From: JBBSEZ01 sp038239195
GTDB taxonomy: Bacteria; Planctomycetota; Planctomycetia; Gemmatales; Gemmataceae
Reading direction: 5' to 3'
Assembly (NCBI GenBank): GCA_038239195.1
Contig: JBBSEZ010000243.1
Coordinates: forward strand, 1 to 14,956
DNA: 14,956 nt
Made by a program: the position numbers and the translations under genes. The notes under the pieces were generated by a model, which had not been told where the DNA came from, did no database searches, and saw only the letters and a program-made list of their open reading frames with translations. Below, piece by piece: positions 6,073 to 13,600 of this stretch (position 1 is the stretch's first letter; each line of letters starts with the position of its first letter).

Positions 6073-6744
6073 ATGACGACCGGAACGAAAGCCAGCGGCG
6101 CCCTGGGGAACCTGGCGCAGCTGGTCGAGCAACTCGGAGACGTGCCGCTCGATCGCATCCGCACGCGCCCTGCGCCCGGGACAGCCACCGAACAAGACGT
6201 TCTCGCCGAACGCGAGGGCCCGGAGCGTCGGCTTTGCGAACTGGTCGATGGCGTGTTGGTGGAGAAGGCGGTGGGGACCGCCGAGTCGGTCCTGGCGGGG
6301 ATCATTTTGTACCGGCTGTGGATGTACCTCGAAGAGAAGGACTTGGGTCAGGCCCTCGGGGCGGACGGATTTCTCCGGTTGATGCCCGGGTTGGTGCGCA
6401 TTCCCGACGTCTCTTTCGTCGCCTGGGACCACTGGCCGAAGCTGAAAGCTGGGACCGGCAGGATCGCGGACGCCTACCCGGACCTGATGATCGAAGTGCT
6501 GAGCAAGAGCAACACCCGCAAAGAGATCGACCGAAAGCTGCGGGAATGCTTCCTGGCGGGGACGCGGCTGGCGTGGATCATCCAGCCGACAACGCAGACG
6601 GCCCAGGTTTACACTTCCCCGACCGATTATCAGCGCGTCGGGAAGAACGGCACCCTCGACGCATCGCCGGTGTTGCCCGGGTTCTTGCTGTCGCTCAAGG
6701 CCCTATTCGCCAAGGCAGATCGCGATCCTCCCGGCGGCCGTTAA
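6073..6744 (+). CDS. Uma2-family putative restriction-fold endonuclease (copy 2)
   Basis: A 223-residue tandem paralog of the preceding gene. The same residues fall at the same numbers: Glu56, Asp112 in IPDVSF, Glu141 in PDLMIEVLS and Lys155 in DRKLRECF. The N-terminal extension (LGDVPLDRIR, PGTATEQDV) is also kept. Divergence is concentrated in residues 66-100 and 118-135, while the core and the C-terminal strand region are conserved, which suggests that fold and active site are under constraint. ATG 6073 follows GGAGGAGGAA with about 9 bases of spacing. The 74 bases between the two copies contain no other gene. The stop TAA is in frame with, and 24 bases upstream of, the serine hydrolase start. 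Like copy 1, it lacks any visible partner or toxin-antitoxin arrangement. Confidence 0.87.
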   Translation: MTTGTKASGALGNLAQLVEQLGDVPLDRIRTRPAPGTATEQDVLAEREGPERRLCELVDGVLVEKAVGTAESVLAGIILYRLWMYLEEKDLGQALGADGFLRLMPGLVRIPDVSFVAWDHWPKLKAGTGRIADAYPDLMIEVLSKSNTRKEIDRKLRECFLAGTRLAWIIQPTTQTAQVYTSPTDYQRVGKNGTLDASPVLPGFLLSLKALFAKADRDPPGGR

Positions 6745-6768
6745 CTCTCTGCCAACGGAGTCCTCCTC

Positions 6769-7665
6769 GTGCCGACCGCCTTCGCACTCCTGCTCCTCAC
6801 CGCCCCCGCGGCCGGCCTGCCCCCGCCGCGCGGCCTCGAAGCGCGCCTCGCCCCGCTCGTCAAGGCCCACAAGGGCACGGTCGCCATCGCCGTCAAGCAC
6901 CTGGAGACCGGAGAAACCTACTACCTCAACGCCGACGACGTGATGCCGACCGCCAGCCTCATCAAGGTGGCCGTGCTCATCGAGGCCTACCTGCAAGCCG
7001 ACGAGGGCAAGTTCAAGCTGACCGACAAGTTGACGCTCCGCGAGAGCGACAAGGTGCCCGGCAGCGGTATCCTCACCTACCACTTCAGCGAGGGCGCGGC
7101 GCTGCCCCTGCGCGACGCCGTGCGCCTGATGATCGCGTTCTCCGACAACACCGCGACCAACCTGGTTCTGGATAAAGTCGGGATCGCCAACGTCAACAAG
7201 CGCATGGCGGGGTGGGGCCTGAAAGAGACGCGCATCAACGCCAAGGTCTTCCGCGGCGGCACAACCTCCGTCGATCCGGCGCGAACCAGGCGCTACGGCC
7301 TGGGCTCGACGACGGCCCGCGAGATGGCGAAGCTCTTCGAGGAGCTGGGGGCCGGCGACCGGCTCCGCTCGGCGCTCAAGCAGGCCGTCCTCGGGCACCT
7401 GAAGAAGAACGAAGACAAGCAGAAGTTCACGCGCTTCCTGCCGGCGGGCCTCGTCGTCGCGCACAAGGACGGCGCCGTGAGCGACGCGCGCACCGACGCG
7501 GGCATCCTCTACACCCCGGCCGGCGCCGTCGTCGTGTGCGTCCTCACCAACGAGAACGTCGACCGGCGCTGGGTCAACGACAACGGCGGCAACCTGCTCT
7601 GCGCGCGGGTGGCGAAAGAGGTACACGATTACTTCATGGCGAAGAAGGCACCGGCAAAGAAGTAG
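6769..7665 (+). CDS. Class A beta-lactamase-fold serine hydrolase, probably exported
   Basis: A 298-residue protein. A short hydrophobic N-terminus (AFALLLLTAPAAG) looks like a signal peptide, though it lacks the usual positive start. The catalytic motifs of the penicillin-binding/beta-lactamase fold are present: SxxK at Ser63-Lys66 (TASLIK), SDN at 125-127, and HKDG at 232-235 in place of the usual K(T/S)G. The omega-loop Glu that deacylates beta-lactams (ExxxN) is not visible in the corresponding segment (about 160-180), so efficient antibiotic hydrolysis is unlikely. A peptidase, esterase or cell-wall role is more plausible. GTG 6769 is the first usable start after the in-frame stop at 6742, and CGGAG lies about 9 bases upstream. 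The C-terminus ends in a Lys/Ala tail. It probably shares a transcript with Uma2 copy 2. Confidence 0.83.
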   Translation: MPTAFALLLLTAPAAGLPPPRGLEARLAPLVKAHKGTVAIAVKHLETGETYYLNADDVMPTASLIKVAVLIEAYLQADEGKFKLTDKLTLRESDKVPGSGILTYHFSEGAALPLRDAVRLMIAFSDNTATNLVLDKVGIANVNKRMAGWGLKETRINAKVFRGGTTSVDPARTRRYGLGSTTAREMAKLFEELGAGDRLRSALKQAVLGHLKKNEDKQKFTRFLPAGLVVAHKDGAVSDARTDAGILYTPAGAVVVCVLTNENVDRRWVNDNGGNLLCARVAKEVHDYFMAKKAPAKK

Positions 7666-7723
7666 GGAGGGCTTGTCGAATGTGCGTGAGCGTTGGCCCG
7701 GCCCGGACGTCGAGCTCCCTCCC

Positions 7724-7738
7724 GGCGCGAAAGGCGCC
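7724..7738. repeat. Short hairpin abutting the long inverted repeat
   Basis: GGCGC (7724-7728) and GCGCC (7734-7738) close a GAAAG loop. Its right arm overlaps the base of the longer inverted repeat by two bases, so the two stems are alternatives at that point. Confidence 0.4.
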
Positions 7739-7804
7739 CATTTAGCCACCGAGCTCGCTCGGTGCGAGCGGCCCCGCGCCGAGCGAGCTCGGCGGCTAAA
7801 TGGG
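7737..7804. repeat. Long imperfect inverted repeat (68 bases) in the 7666-7866 intergenic region
   Basis: The left arm (7737-7762) begins CCCATTTAGCC and ends CGAGCTCGCTCGG. The right arm (7779-7804) is its reverse complement and ends GGCTAAATGGG. The 26-base arms differ only at A7748 versus C7793. The stem extends inward by a wobble and three pairs (7763-7766 with 7775-7778), leaving an 8-base loop. It lies 71 bases after the serine hydrolase stop and 62 bases before the oxidoreductase start, in the only sizeable noncoding gap between same-strand genes. No T-tract follows. It may be a terminator, a REP-like palindrome or a miniature mobile element; no obvious target-site duplication flanks it. 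The rest of the 201-base gap holds no gene that I can see. Confidence 0.85.
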
Positions 7805-7866
7805 ACGAGCGCCAGGACCGATGAACAACCGACACCATTCCCCCCTCCCGAGGAAGGAACACCGCG

Positions 7867-9009
7867 ATGACGAAGCCCCTGAACATCGGCATGATCGGCT
7901 ACGGCTTCATGGGCAAGGCCCACTCCAACGCCTACGCCAAGGTCAACCACTTCTTCGACCTCGCCTATCGCCCCGTCCTCAAGGCGATCTGTGCCCGCAG
8001 CGCCGACAAGGCCCAGGCGTTCGCGAAAACGTGGGGCTACGAGTCGGTCGAGACCGACTGGCGCAAGCTCATCGAGCGCAAGGACGTCGACGTCATCGAC
8101 GTCTGCACGCCCAACAACACACACGCCGAGATCGCCCTCGCCGCCGCGGCGGCGGGCAAGATGATCCTGTGCGAGAAGCCGCTGGCGATGAACGGCCCCG
8201 AGGGGCTCAAGATGGTGCAGGCCGTCGAGAAGGCCGGCGTGCCCAACATGGTGTGGTACAACTACCGGCGCGTCCCCGCCGTGACGCTGGCCAAGCAACT
8301 CATCGACGCCGGCAAGCTCGGCCGAATCTTCCACTACCGCGCCAAGTTCCTGCAAGACTGGACCATCAACCCCGAGCTCCCCCAGGGCGGGGCCGGCCTG
8401 TGGCGCCTCGACGTGGCCGCGGCGGGCAGCGGGGTCTCGGGCGATTTGCTGGCGCACTGCATCGACACCGCGCTGTGGCTCAACGGCGGGCTCGACAGCT
8501 TGACGGCCATGACGGAGACGTTCGTCAAGGAGCGCAAGCACAACCTGACAGGCAAGGTCGAGAAGGTCGGCATCGACGACGCCTGCACCTTCATGGGCAG
8601 GTTCACCAACGGCTCCCTGGCGAGCTTCGAATCGACGCGCTACGCGCGCGGCCACAAGGCGCTCTACACCTTCGAGATCAACGGCGAACACGCCTCGATC
8701 TTCTGGGACCTGCACGACCTGCACCGGCTCCAGTACTTCGACCACCGCGACGAGGGGATCGTGCGCGGCTGGCGCTCGATCCACGTCAGCGACGGCGACC
8801 AGCCGTACGTGGGCAACTGGTGGGTGCCGGGCTTGCAGATCGGCTACGAGCACAGCTTCGTGCATCAGGTGGCCGACTTCCTGGAGGGGGTGGCCAAGGG
8901 CAAGCCGGCCCAGCCGACGTTCCGCGAGGCGTACCGCACGCAGCTCGTGCTCGACGCGATCATGGAGTCGGCGAAGGACGGGAAGTGGGTGAAGGTGGGG
9001 CAGGGGTAG
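7867..9009 (+). CDS. Gfo/Idh/MocA-family NAD(P)-dependent oxidoreductase
   Basis: A 380-residue cytosolic protein. The N-terminal Rossmann fold carries GYGFMG (11-16) after strand KPLNIGMI. Further family marks are DVCTPNNTHAEIAL (78-91) and CEKPLAMN (102-109), with the conserved EKP. The catalytic domain has YNYRR (131-135) and a GxSGDLLAHCIDTALWL segment (189-205) with His197 and Asp200, matching the G..D.G.H..D motif. Members oxidise or reduce sugars, inositols and their derivatives with NAD(P). The substrate here is not evident. The size is normal for the family and the gene is intact. ATG 7867 follows GAGGAAGGAA. There is no Tat or other signal peptide, unlike many planctomycete relatives. 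A functional link to the TIM-barrel isomerase at 4200 is plausible but they are not adjacent. Confidence 0.93.
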   Translation: MTKPLNIGMIGYGFMGKAHSNAYAKVNHFFDLAYRPVLKAICARSADKAQAFAKTWGYESVETDWRKLIERKDVDVIDVCTPNNTHAEIALAAAAAGKMILCEKPLAMNGPEGLKMVQAVEKAGVPNMVWYNYRRVPAVTLAKQLIDAGKLGRIFHYRAKFLQDWTINPELPQGGAGLWRLDVAAAGSGVSGDLLAHCIDTALWLNGGLDSLTAMTETFVKERKHNLTGKVEKVGIDDACTFMGRFTNGSLASFESTRYARGHKALYTFEINGEHASIFWDLHDLHRLQYFDHRDEGIVRGWRSIHVSDGDQPYVGNWWVPGLQIGYEHSFVHQVADFLEGVAKGKPAQPTFREAYRTQLVLDAIMESAKDGKWVKVGQG

Positions 9010-9073
9010 GTTGGGCTTTCGAGCTTGACGCAGGGCCTCCCAGGCCCTATGTAAGTCAGGCTTTCCAGCCCGA
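9007..9073. repeat. Short direct and inverted repeat cluster, LESLTY/QAF-type
   Basis: Two related 21-base units, at 9007-9027 and 9051-9071, match at 15 positions by hand count. Both contain GGCTTTC followed by AG. Between them is a perfect 7-base hairpin, AGGGCCT (9032-9038) and AGGCCCT (9042-9048). The second unit can fold as TCAGGCT (9056-9062) with AGCCCGA (9067-9073), one mismatch. Read on the minus strand they give LESPTY and LESLTY; on the plus strand the second gives SQAFQP. I remember such strings recurring in planctomycete intergenic DNA and mis-called ORFs, but could not check copy number. Confidence 0.6.
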
Positions 9074-9124
9074 GGGGCGGGAGAGTCGTCAGCTGCAAAG
9101 CCCGACGTACTGGAGGAAGAGGTC

Positions 9125-9685
9125 ATGACGACCGCGACCGCGACCGCGAAGTTGATCACCGCGGAGGAGTTCTTCCAGATGCCGCAGCCGGAAGACGGCT
9201 CTCCGCAGGAACTGGTCCGGGGAGTGATCGTAACGATTCCACCACCGGGAACGCAGCACGGAATATGTTGCTCAACGGTTGTCCTTCACCTGGGGGTGTT
9301 CGTTAAGGACAACAAGCTCGGTATGGTGGCCTGCAACGATGCCGGCTTCATCACCGAGCGGGGCCCGGACACGGTGCGCGGCCCCGACGTCTCCTTCTGG
9401 TCGCGCGAACGGTTGCCCGGAGTGCCGAAGGGATACACCGAGGTGGCCCCCGACCTTGTCGTCGAGGTCGTCTCGCCCAGCGACCACTACTCGCGGATCC
9501 ACACCAAGGTCCGCCACTACCTGGAGCGTGGGGTAAGGATGGTGTGGGTGGTCGATCCAGAGGACCGCAGTGTGACGGTGTACCGCTCGCGCCAGCAGGC
9601 GGCCATCTTGTACGAGGCCGACACGCTCGGCGGCGACGACGTGGTGCCGGGCTTCGTCTGCCCTGTGGCGGCGCTGTTCGGGTAG
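9125..9685 (+). CDS. Uma2-family putative restriction-fold endonuclease (third copy, short type)
   Basis: A 186-residue Uma2 (DUF820) protein of the common short architecture. It starts KLITAEEFFQMPQPEDG and then has Glu29 in QELVRGVIV. The nuclease-like core follows: Asp88 in RGPDVSFW, Glu114 in PDLVVEVVSPSD, and Lys128 in HTKVRHYLERG, then WVVDPEDRSVTVY. It lacks the 45-residue extension of the copies at 5330 and 6073 and aligns with them only in the core, so it is a separate lineage and not part of the tandem duplication. ATG 9125 follows GGAGGAAGAGG. It lies 115 bases after the oxidoreductase stop, beyond the repeat cluster, and converges on the helical-protein gene with 6 bases between stops. 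Role unknown. Confidence 0.9.
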   Translation: MTTATATAKLITAEEFFQMPQPEDGSPQELVRGVIVTIPPPGTQHGICCSTVVLHLGVFVKDNKLGMVACNDAGFITERGPDTVRGPDVSFWSRERLPGVPKGYTEVAPDLVVEVVSPSDHYSRIHTKVRHYLERGVRMVWVVDPEDRSVTVYRSRQQAAILYEADTLGGDDVVPGFVCPVAALFG

Positions 9686-9687
9686 CT

Positions 9688-9702
9688 CGCCCTACGCGGG
9701 CG
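9688..9702 (+). terminator. Weak possible terminator after the third Uma2 gene
   Basis: CGCCC (9688-9692) and GGGCG (9698-9702) close a TACGC loop, followed by GGCCCCTTT. The stem begins 3 bases after the Uma2 stop and overlaps the stop of the opposite gene. A five-base stem with only three T residues downstream is weak evidence. Confidence 0.2.
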
Positions 9703-10054
9703 GCCCCTTTGGCAGCGCCGCCAATGTCTCCTCGATCTCCCGCACGCACCCGCTCAGCGACAGCGCCGCCATCTCGAAGTTCGTGTGCGCCGACACGCGC
9801 TTGTGTTCGCGCGCGAACAGCTCGGCCACTCGGCGCAGCTTGGGCAATTTGCCCCGAATGCGATGCAGATAGTCCTGAAGGTCGCCGCGCTGGTGGGCGG
9901 GCTCGACGGCGCGGCAGTAGTCGAAGATCGTGCGCGGCACGTCGAGCAGCTCCTCGTCGTCCTGGACCTCGTCGGCGTGCTTGAGGTAGGTGCGCACCAT
10001 CCAGGCGTGGGCCAGCACCACGTTGAGGCGCGCGACGGCTTCCTCGGGCGTCAT
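9692..10054 (-). CDS. Small helical protein, last gene of the ABC operon, unknown function
   Basis: A 120-residue soluble protein rich in Leu, Ala, Arg, His and Glu, with no signal peptide or membrane helix. Segments at about 4-30, 38-50, 55-85 and 90-115 look alpha-helical, so a helical bundle is likely. Histidines and acids (His16, His26, Asp28, Glu83, His84, His90) are spaced as in some metal-binding bundles, but no known motif is recognised. ATG 10054 overlaps the stop of the membrane protein upstream (ATGA), and a GGAGG lies about 7 bases before it, so translation is both coupled and independently supported. It is the distal gene of the four-gene operon. A cytosolic partner of the membrane protein or ABC system is an inference from position only. 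Some longer readings in this frame extend to 10633 but have noncoding composition. Confidence 0.75.
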   Translation of the reverse strand: MTPEEAVARLNVVLAHAWMVRTYLKHADEVQDDEELLDVPRTIFDYCRAVEPAHQRGDLQDYLHRIRGKLPKLRRVAELFAREHKRVSAHTNFEMAALSLSGCVREIEETLAALPKGPPA

Positions 10055-10650
10055 CGCGGCGCCTCCGGCGAAGTAGCCGCGACCGGCGCCGGAGCGTGCG
10101 CCGCCTTGGGCTTGCTCTCGCTCTCCTCCTTGGAGAAGAGCACGAGGGCGGCGCCGACGCCGACCAGCAGGATGCCGACCCACAACTTCCAGCCTGGGGC
10201 GTGGAAGCCGAAGTGGAACGGCTCGCCCTTCTGCGGCAGCCAGACGGTGCTGACCAGCGTGTTGATGATCGGGGCCAGCCCGAAGATCAGCGGCCCGATG
10301 TAGAGCTTGTAGTTCACCCCCGACTCCGGGCCCGATTGGGCGACGGCCGCCTTGGTGGCGAAGATCACGCACAGCGCGCCGATCGCTCCCGCCACGCCGG
10401 CCAGGCTGGCGAAGATCAACCCATTGGCGTTCGGGCTCGGCCGCTGCTCGGGCGCGGTCTGGTAGAGGTAGATCAGCGGGAAGACGACGGCGATGGCGAA
10501 GTAGGCGACGCCCACGCACAGGATCGCCAGGATCCGCGCCGCCGGCTTGCCGCCCAGTTCGCCGCCGCCGTAGAAGATGAGCGGGACGTAGGTGCCCCAC
10601 GACAGGCCCGCCAGCACCACGTAGAACAGCCATTCGTTTTTTCCGAACAT
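10051..10650 (-). CDS. Five-helix membrane protein resembling half of an EamA/DMT transporter
   Basis: A 199-residue integral membrane protein with hydrophobic helices at about 7-27, 39-63, 77-99, 116-138 and 155-173, and a Pro/Ala/Lys-rich cytosolic tail. Helix 1 (LAGLSWGTYVPLIFYG) and helix 3 (GAIGALCVIFATKAAV) resemble the drug/metabolite or sugar-uptake (GRP/RhaT-like) transporters. A full DMT protein has ten helices, so this would be a half unit needing to dimerise, or a different family. ATG 10650 is chosen because AGAGGAG lies 8 bases upstream and the extra N-terminal residues of a longer frame are Arg/Cys-rich. It starts 28 bases after the permease stop and overlaps the next gene by ATGA. 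Substrate unknown; functional association with the ABC exporter is inferred from operon position. Confidence 0.77.
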   Translation of the reverse strand: MFGKNEWLFYVVLAGLSWGTYVPLIFYGGGELGGKPAARILAILCVGVAYFAIAVVFPLIYLYQTAPEQRPSPNANGLIFASLAGVAGAIGALCVIFATKAAVAQSGPESGVNYKLYIGPLIFGLAPIINTLVSTVWLPQKGEPFHFGFHAPGWKLWVGILLVGVGAALVLFSKEESESKPKAAHAPAPVAATSPEAPR

Positions 10651-10678
10651 CGCAGCAACTCCTCTTCCGTAGCGTTCC

Positions 10679-13600
10679 TCACTCGCGCCGCAGCGCCGGC
10701 ACCAGCGGGGCCCGCAGCGTCGTGACGACAGCAAACAGCCCCGCCAGCAGCCCCACGACTAACACCACCGCCAGCAGCCCCAGGAGCCCCAGCCAGGGCA
10801 CCGACCCACTCCCAGCGAGCAACTGCGGTGCCACCGACAGCAGAGCCGACGCCGTCCCCGCCGCCAGGCCCAGCACCAGCAGGAAAGCGTTCTCCGCCAG
10901 CACCATCCAGCCCAGCATCGACCGCCGAAAGCCGAGGGCCCGCAACAGGGCCAGCTCGCCCCGCCGCTCCCAGACGCCGCGCAGCAATACCACCGCCAAC
11001 CCCAGCGACCCCAGCACCAACCCGAGCCCGCCCAGCGCCTGGAACGTCGAAAGGTAGGTGTTCTCGACCGCCAGATAGCTCTCCAGCCGGTCCTTCACGT
11101 AGCTCACCTCGAAGCCCCGGTCGGCCAGGCCGCGCTCCAGAATGCGCTTCAACTCGGCTTCTTTGCCGCGCGGCGCCTGGATCAGAAAGAACTGTTGGCC
11201 CTCGGTGTCGGGGTAGAGCCGCAGGAATTGCTCCTCCGACATGAGGAGGCTGCTCTGGAAGACGCTGTCCTGGAGCAGCCCGTCGATGACGAGGTCCGTT
11301 TCGGCGCCGTTCGCGTCGGGCGTTTTGATCGTCTTGCCCAGTCCGCTCTTGAGCATCCACGTGACCGTGTTGGCCTCGCCGAAGACGGGCACGGGGCCCT
11401 CCCCACGCTGCAAGATCGTCCACGGATGCGCCTTCTCCTCGGGCGTGCGGGCCGTGGTGCCGGCGAACGCGAAGCCGCCGTGCTCGATCAGGGCCTTTGG
11501 CACGCCCAGCACCCTGGGCCGGCGCGGCTGGTAGAGGTTCAGGCAGCTCGCGTCGTCCCCGCCGCGCACCCGAAAGGCGACGATCTTCGTCCCCTCGTCT
11601 TCGAGCAAGGCGCGCGCCTCAACGGCTTGCTCCCTGGGGAGCCTGGCGATCAGCTCGTTGTGCCCTTCGGGAGACTGGAGGTCGCGCACCACCGGCAGGT
11701 CCGACTCGGCCAGCAGCGCGAAACCGCCATCGGGCGATTGCGCCCCGCCCCCCGCCGTGGCATGGCGGCGGAACACCTCGACCGCCACCAGCAGGAACGC
11801 CGCCGATGCCAGCAAGCCCGCCGTGAGCAGGCTGCGGGCCGGGTGGCGCGCCGCGTTGCGCACGCCGAGCCGGGCCACGCTCCACCAACCGCTCCCCTCG
11901 ACGGTCGCGTGCTTGTCGCGCCGCATCCAGGCCGACACGGCCGCCAGCGAGGCCGTCAACAACAGCGCCCCCCCGCCAAAGAACGTCCCCGCCTGCGCCT
12001 CGTGTCCAGGCACGAACGGCCCGGCCGCGATCACAGCCACGCCCAGCACGAGAGAGGCGACGGCGATCCTCCCGCTCCAGCGCGCCCGCCTCGCCAGGCC
12101 AAGCTCGCCTTCGCTCGTTGTCTGTCCGGCGAGGAGCGCCCGCGGCGCGACCTTGCTCATGCCGCGCACCACCCAGGCGATCGTCAGCGTGCTGACCAGC
12201 AGCGTGGCGACGGCCCCGATGACCAGGCTGAGGGGAGGGGAGTGGGGGCGCAGAAACGATTGCAGGGTGCCGCCCGGCCAGAGCGCGGCCAGCAGCCTCA
12301 CGAGCAGACCGGCGTAGGCGATGGCGAGGAGAGTGCCGAGCGCCACGCCCCCCAGGGCGAGCAGCCCGCCCTCGCCGATGAGGAGGGCCCGCACGGTGCG
12401 CCGGCGGAAGCCCTCGGCGAACAGCAGGCCGATCTCGGAAGCGCGGCGGTCGAGGTTGAGGCGGACCAGCAGGCCGACGAGCAACAGCGCCGCCGCGATC
12501 AGGAAGAAGCTGAACCCGAGGAACAGCCCGCCGAAGTCGGTCCCGCCCTGGCTCGCCTCCAGCGACGTCTTCTTGACCTCGTCGAAGACGAAACCGCCCT
12601 TCTCCGGGGAGAGCCGGGCGAGCAGCTTTTCGCGGAAGCGCGCCTCGGCGACGTCGAGCGAGCCCCCGTCGGCCGGCGCCAGGCGGATCGAGGTGAGGCT
12701 GCCAAATCGGCTCTTCCAGAGCGCCTTCCCGGCCGCGAGGGTCACGTAGGCCTTGGGCGTCGTCCAGTACTCGTTCCAGTAGGGCGTCGTGTACTGACGG
12801 CTAACGCTCTTCTGGTCCCAGTTCTTGTCGTCGAAGGGCAGCTCCCAGGCGTCGGGCCCTCCCTTGACGTCGGTGACGCCCGGGAGCTCCGGCGTCAGGC
12901 CTGGGTCGGCCAAGGCCCCGCGAATGGGCCGAACGGCCGCGACGGTGAACGTGGCCCGGCCGTCAGGGGCGCCGCCCTGATGTTCGGCCGGCCGAAACGT
13001 CAGCACAACCTTCTCTCCGACCTTGGGCACGTTGGCGCCCCAGCCCTCCCGAGCAAGGACGATCTGGTTGTCCTTCGTCCCCGCCGGCACGAGGGGCCCG
13101 AGCGGGGCGCTCCCCCCTGGCCTAACCGCCGCGACGATGCCGGCGTTGACGCTTTCGCCGTGGTGCAGTCGGACGAGGTAGACCAGCGTCGGAGCAGTGC
13201 GCAACGCCATCTCGCGCGCTGCCGCCTCGGCCGCCTCGACGACTGCCGGGGCCAGCAGGAGCTGTTTGCTCTCCAGGCTCAGGTAGAGATGGTGGGTGCG
13301 GTAATAGGCCTCGATCCGCGAGCGTTCGAGCTCCTGCGGGAGGCGCTTGAGGTTGAGGCCCATCCCCCTGGCGATGATCCCGGCGAACAGGGGCCCGTCA
13401 TCTCCGCGCCACTCCTCTCGAATCAGCTTGTCGGCCTTTGGGCTCTTGGCCAGCCGCTCGAACAGGGCACCCGCGCGCCCCTTGGGACCACGCAGCACCA
13501 GCCCCCAATCTTCGAGGGTCAACCGCGCCTTGAGGCTCGCCGCGAGATCGGGCCGGGGGCCGGCCCCGAGGATGGCGTTGACGCGCCCTGCCTGCCCGAG

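Noticed and set aside
5330..6744. Toxin-antitoxin or restriction-modification module
   Set aside because: No methyltransferase, antitoxin-like small gene or other partner adjoins the Uma2 genes, and both copies look like ordinary chromosomal genes.
6742..6771. In-frame readthrough fusion of Uma2 copy 2 with the serine hydrolase
   Set aside because: The two are in the same frame, but a plain TAA separates them, the second gene has its own GGAG and GTG, and it starts with a signal-peptide-like segment.
6769..7665. Acquired beta-lactam resistance gene
   Set aside because: The omega-loop Glu is not found, the KTG motif is altered, no mobile-element gene is nearby, and base composition matches the host.
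6703..9159. Open frame of 818 codons on the minus strand
   Set aside because: It lies opposite Uma2 copy 2, the serine hydrolase and the oxidoreductase, spans two intergenic gaps including the inverted repeat, and its translation is Val/Arg/Gly/His-rich without any domain. It is a GC-driven shadow.
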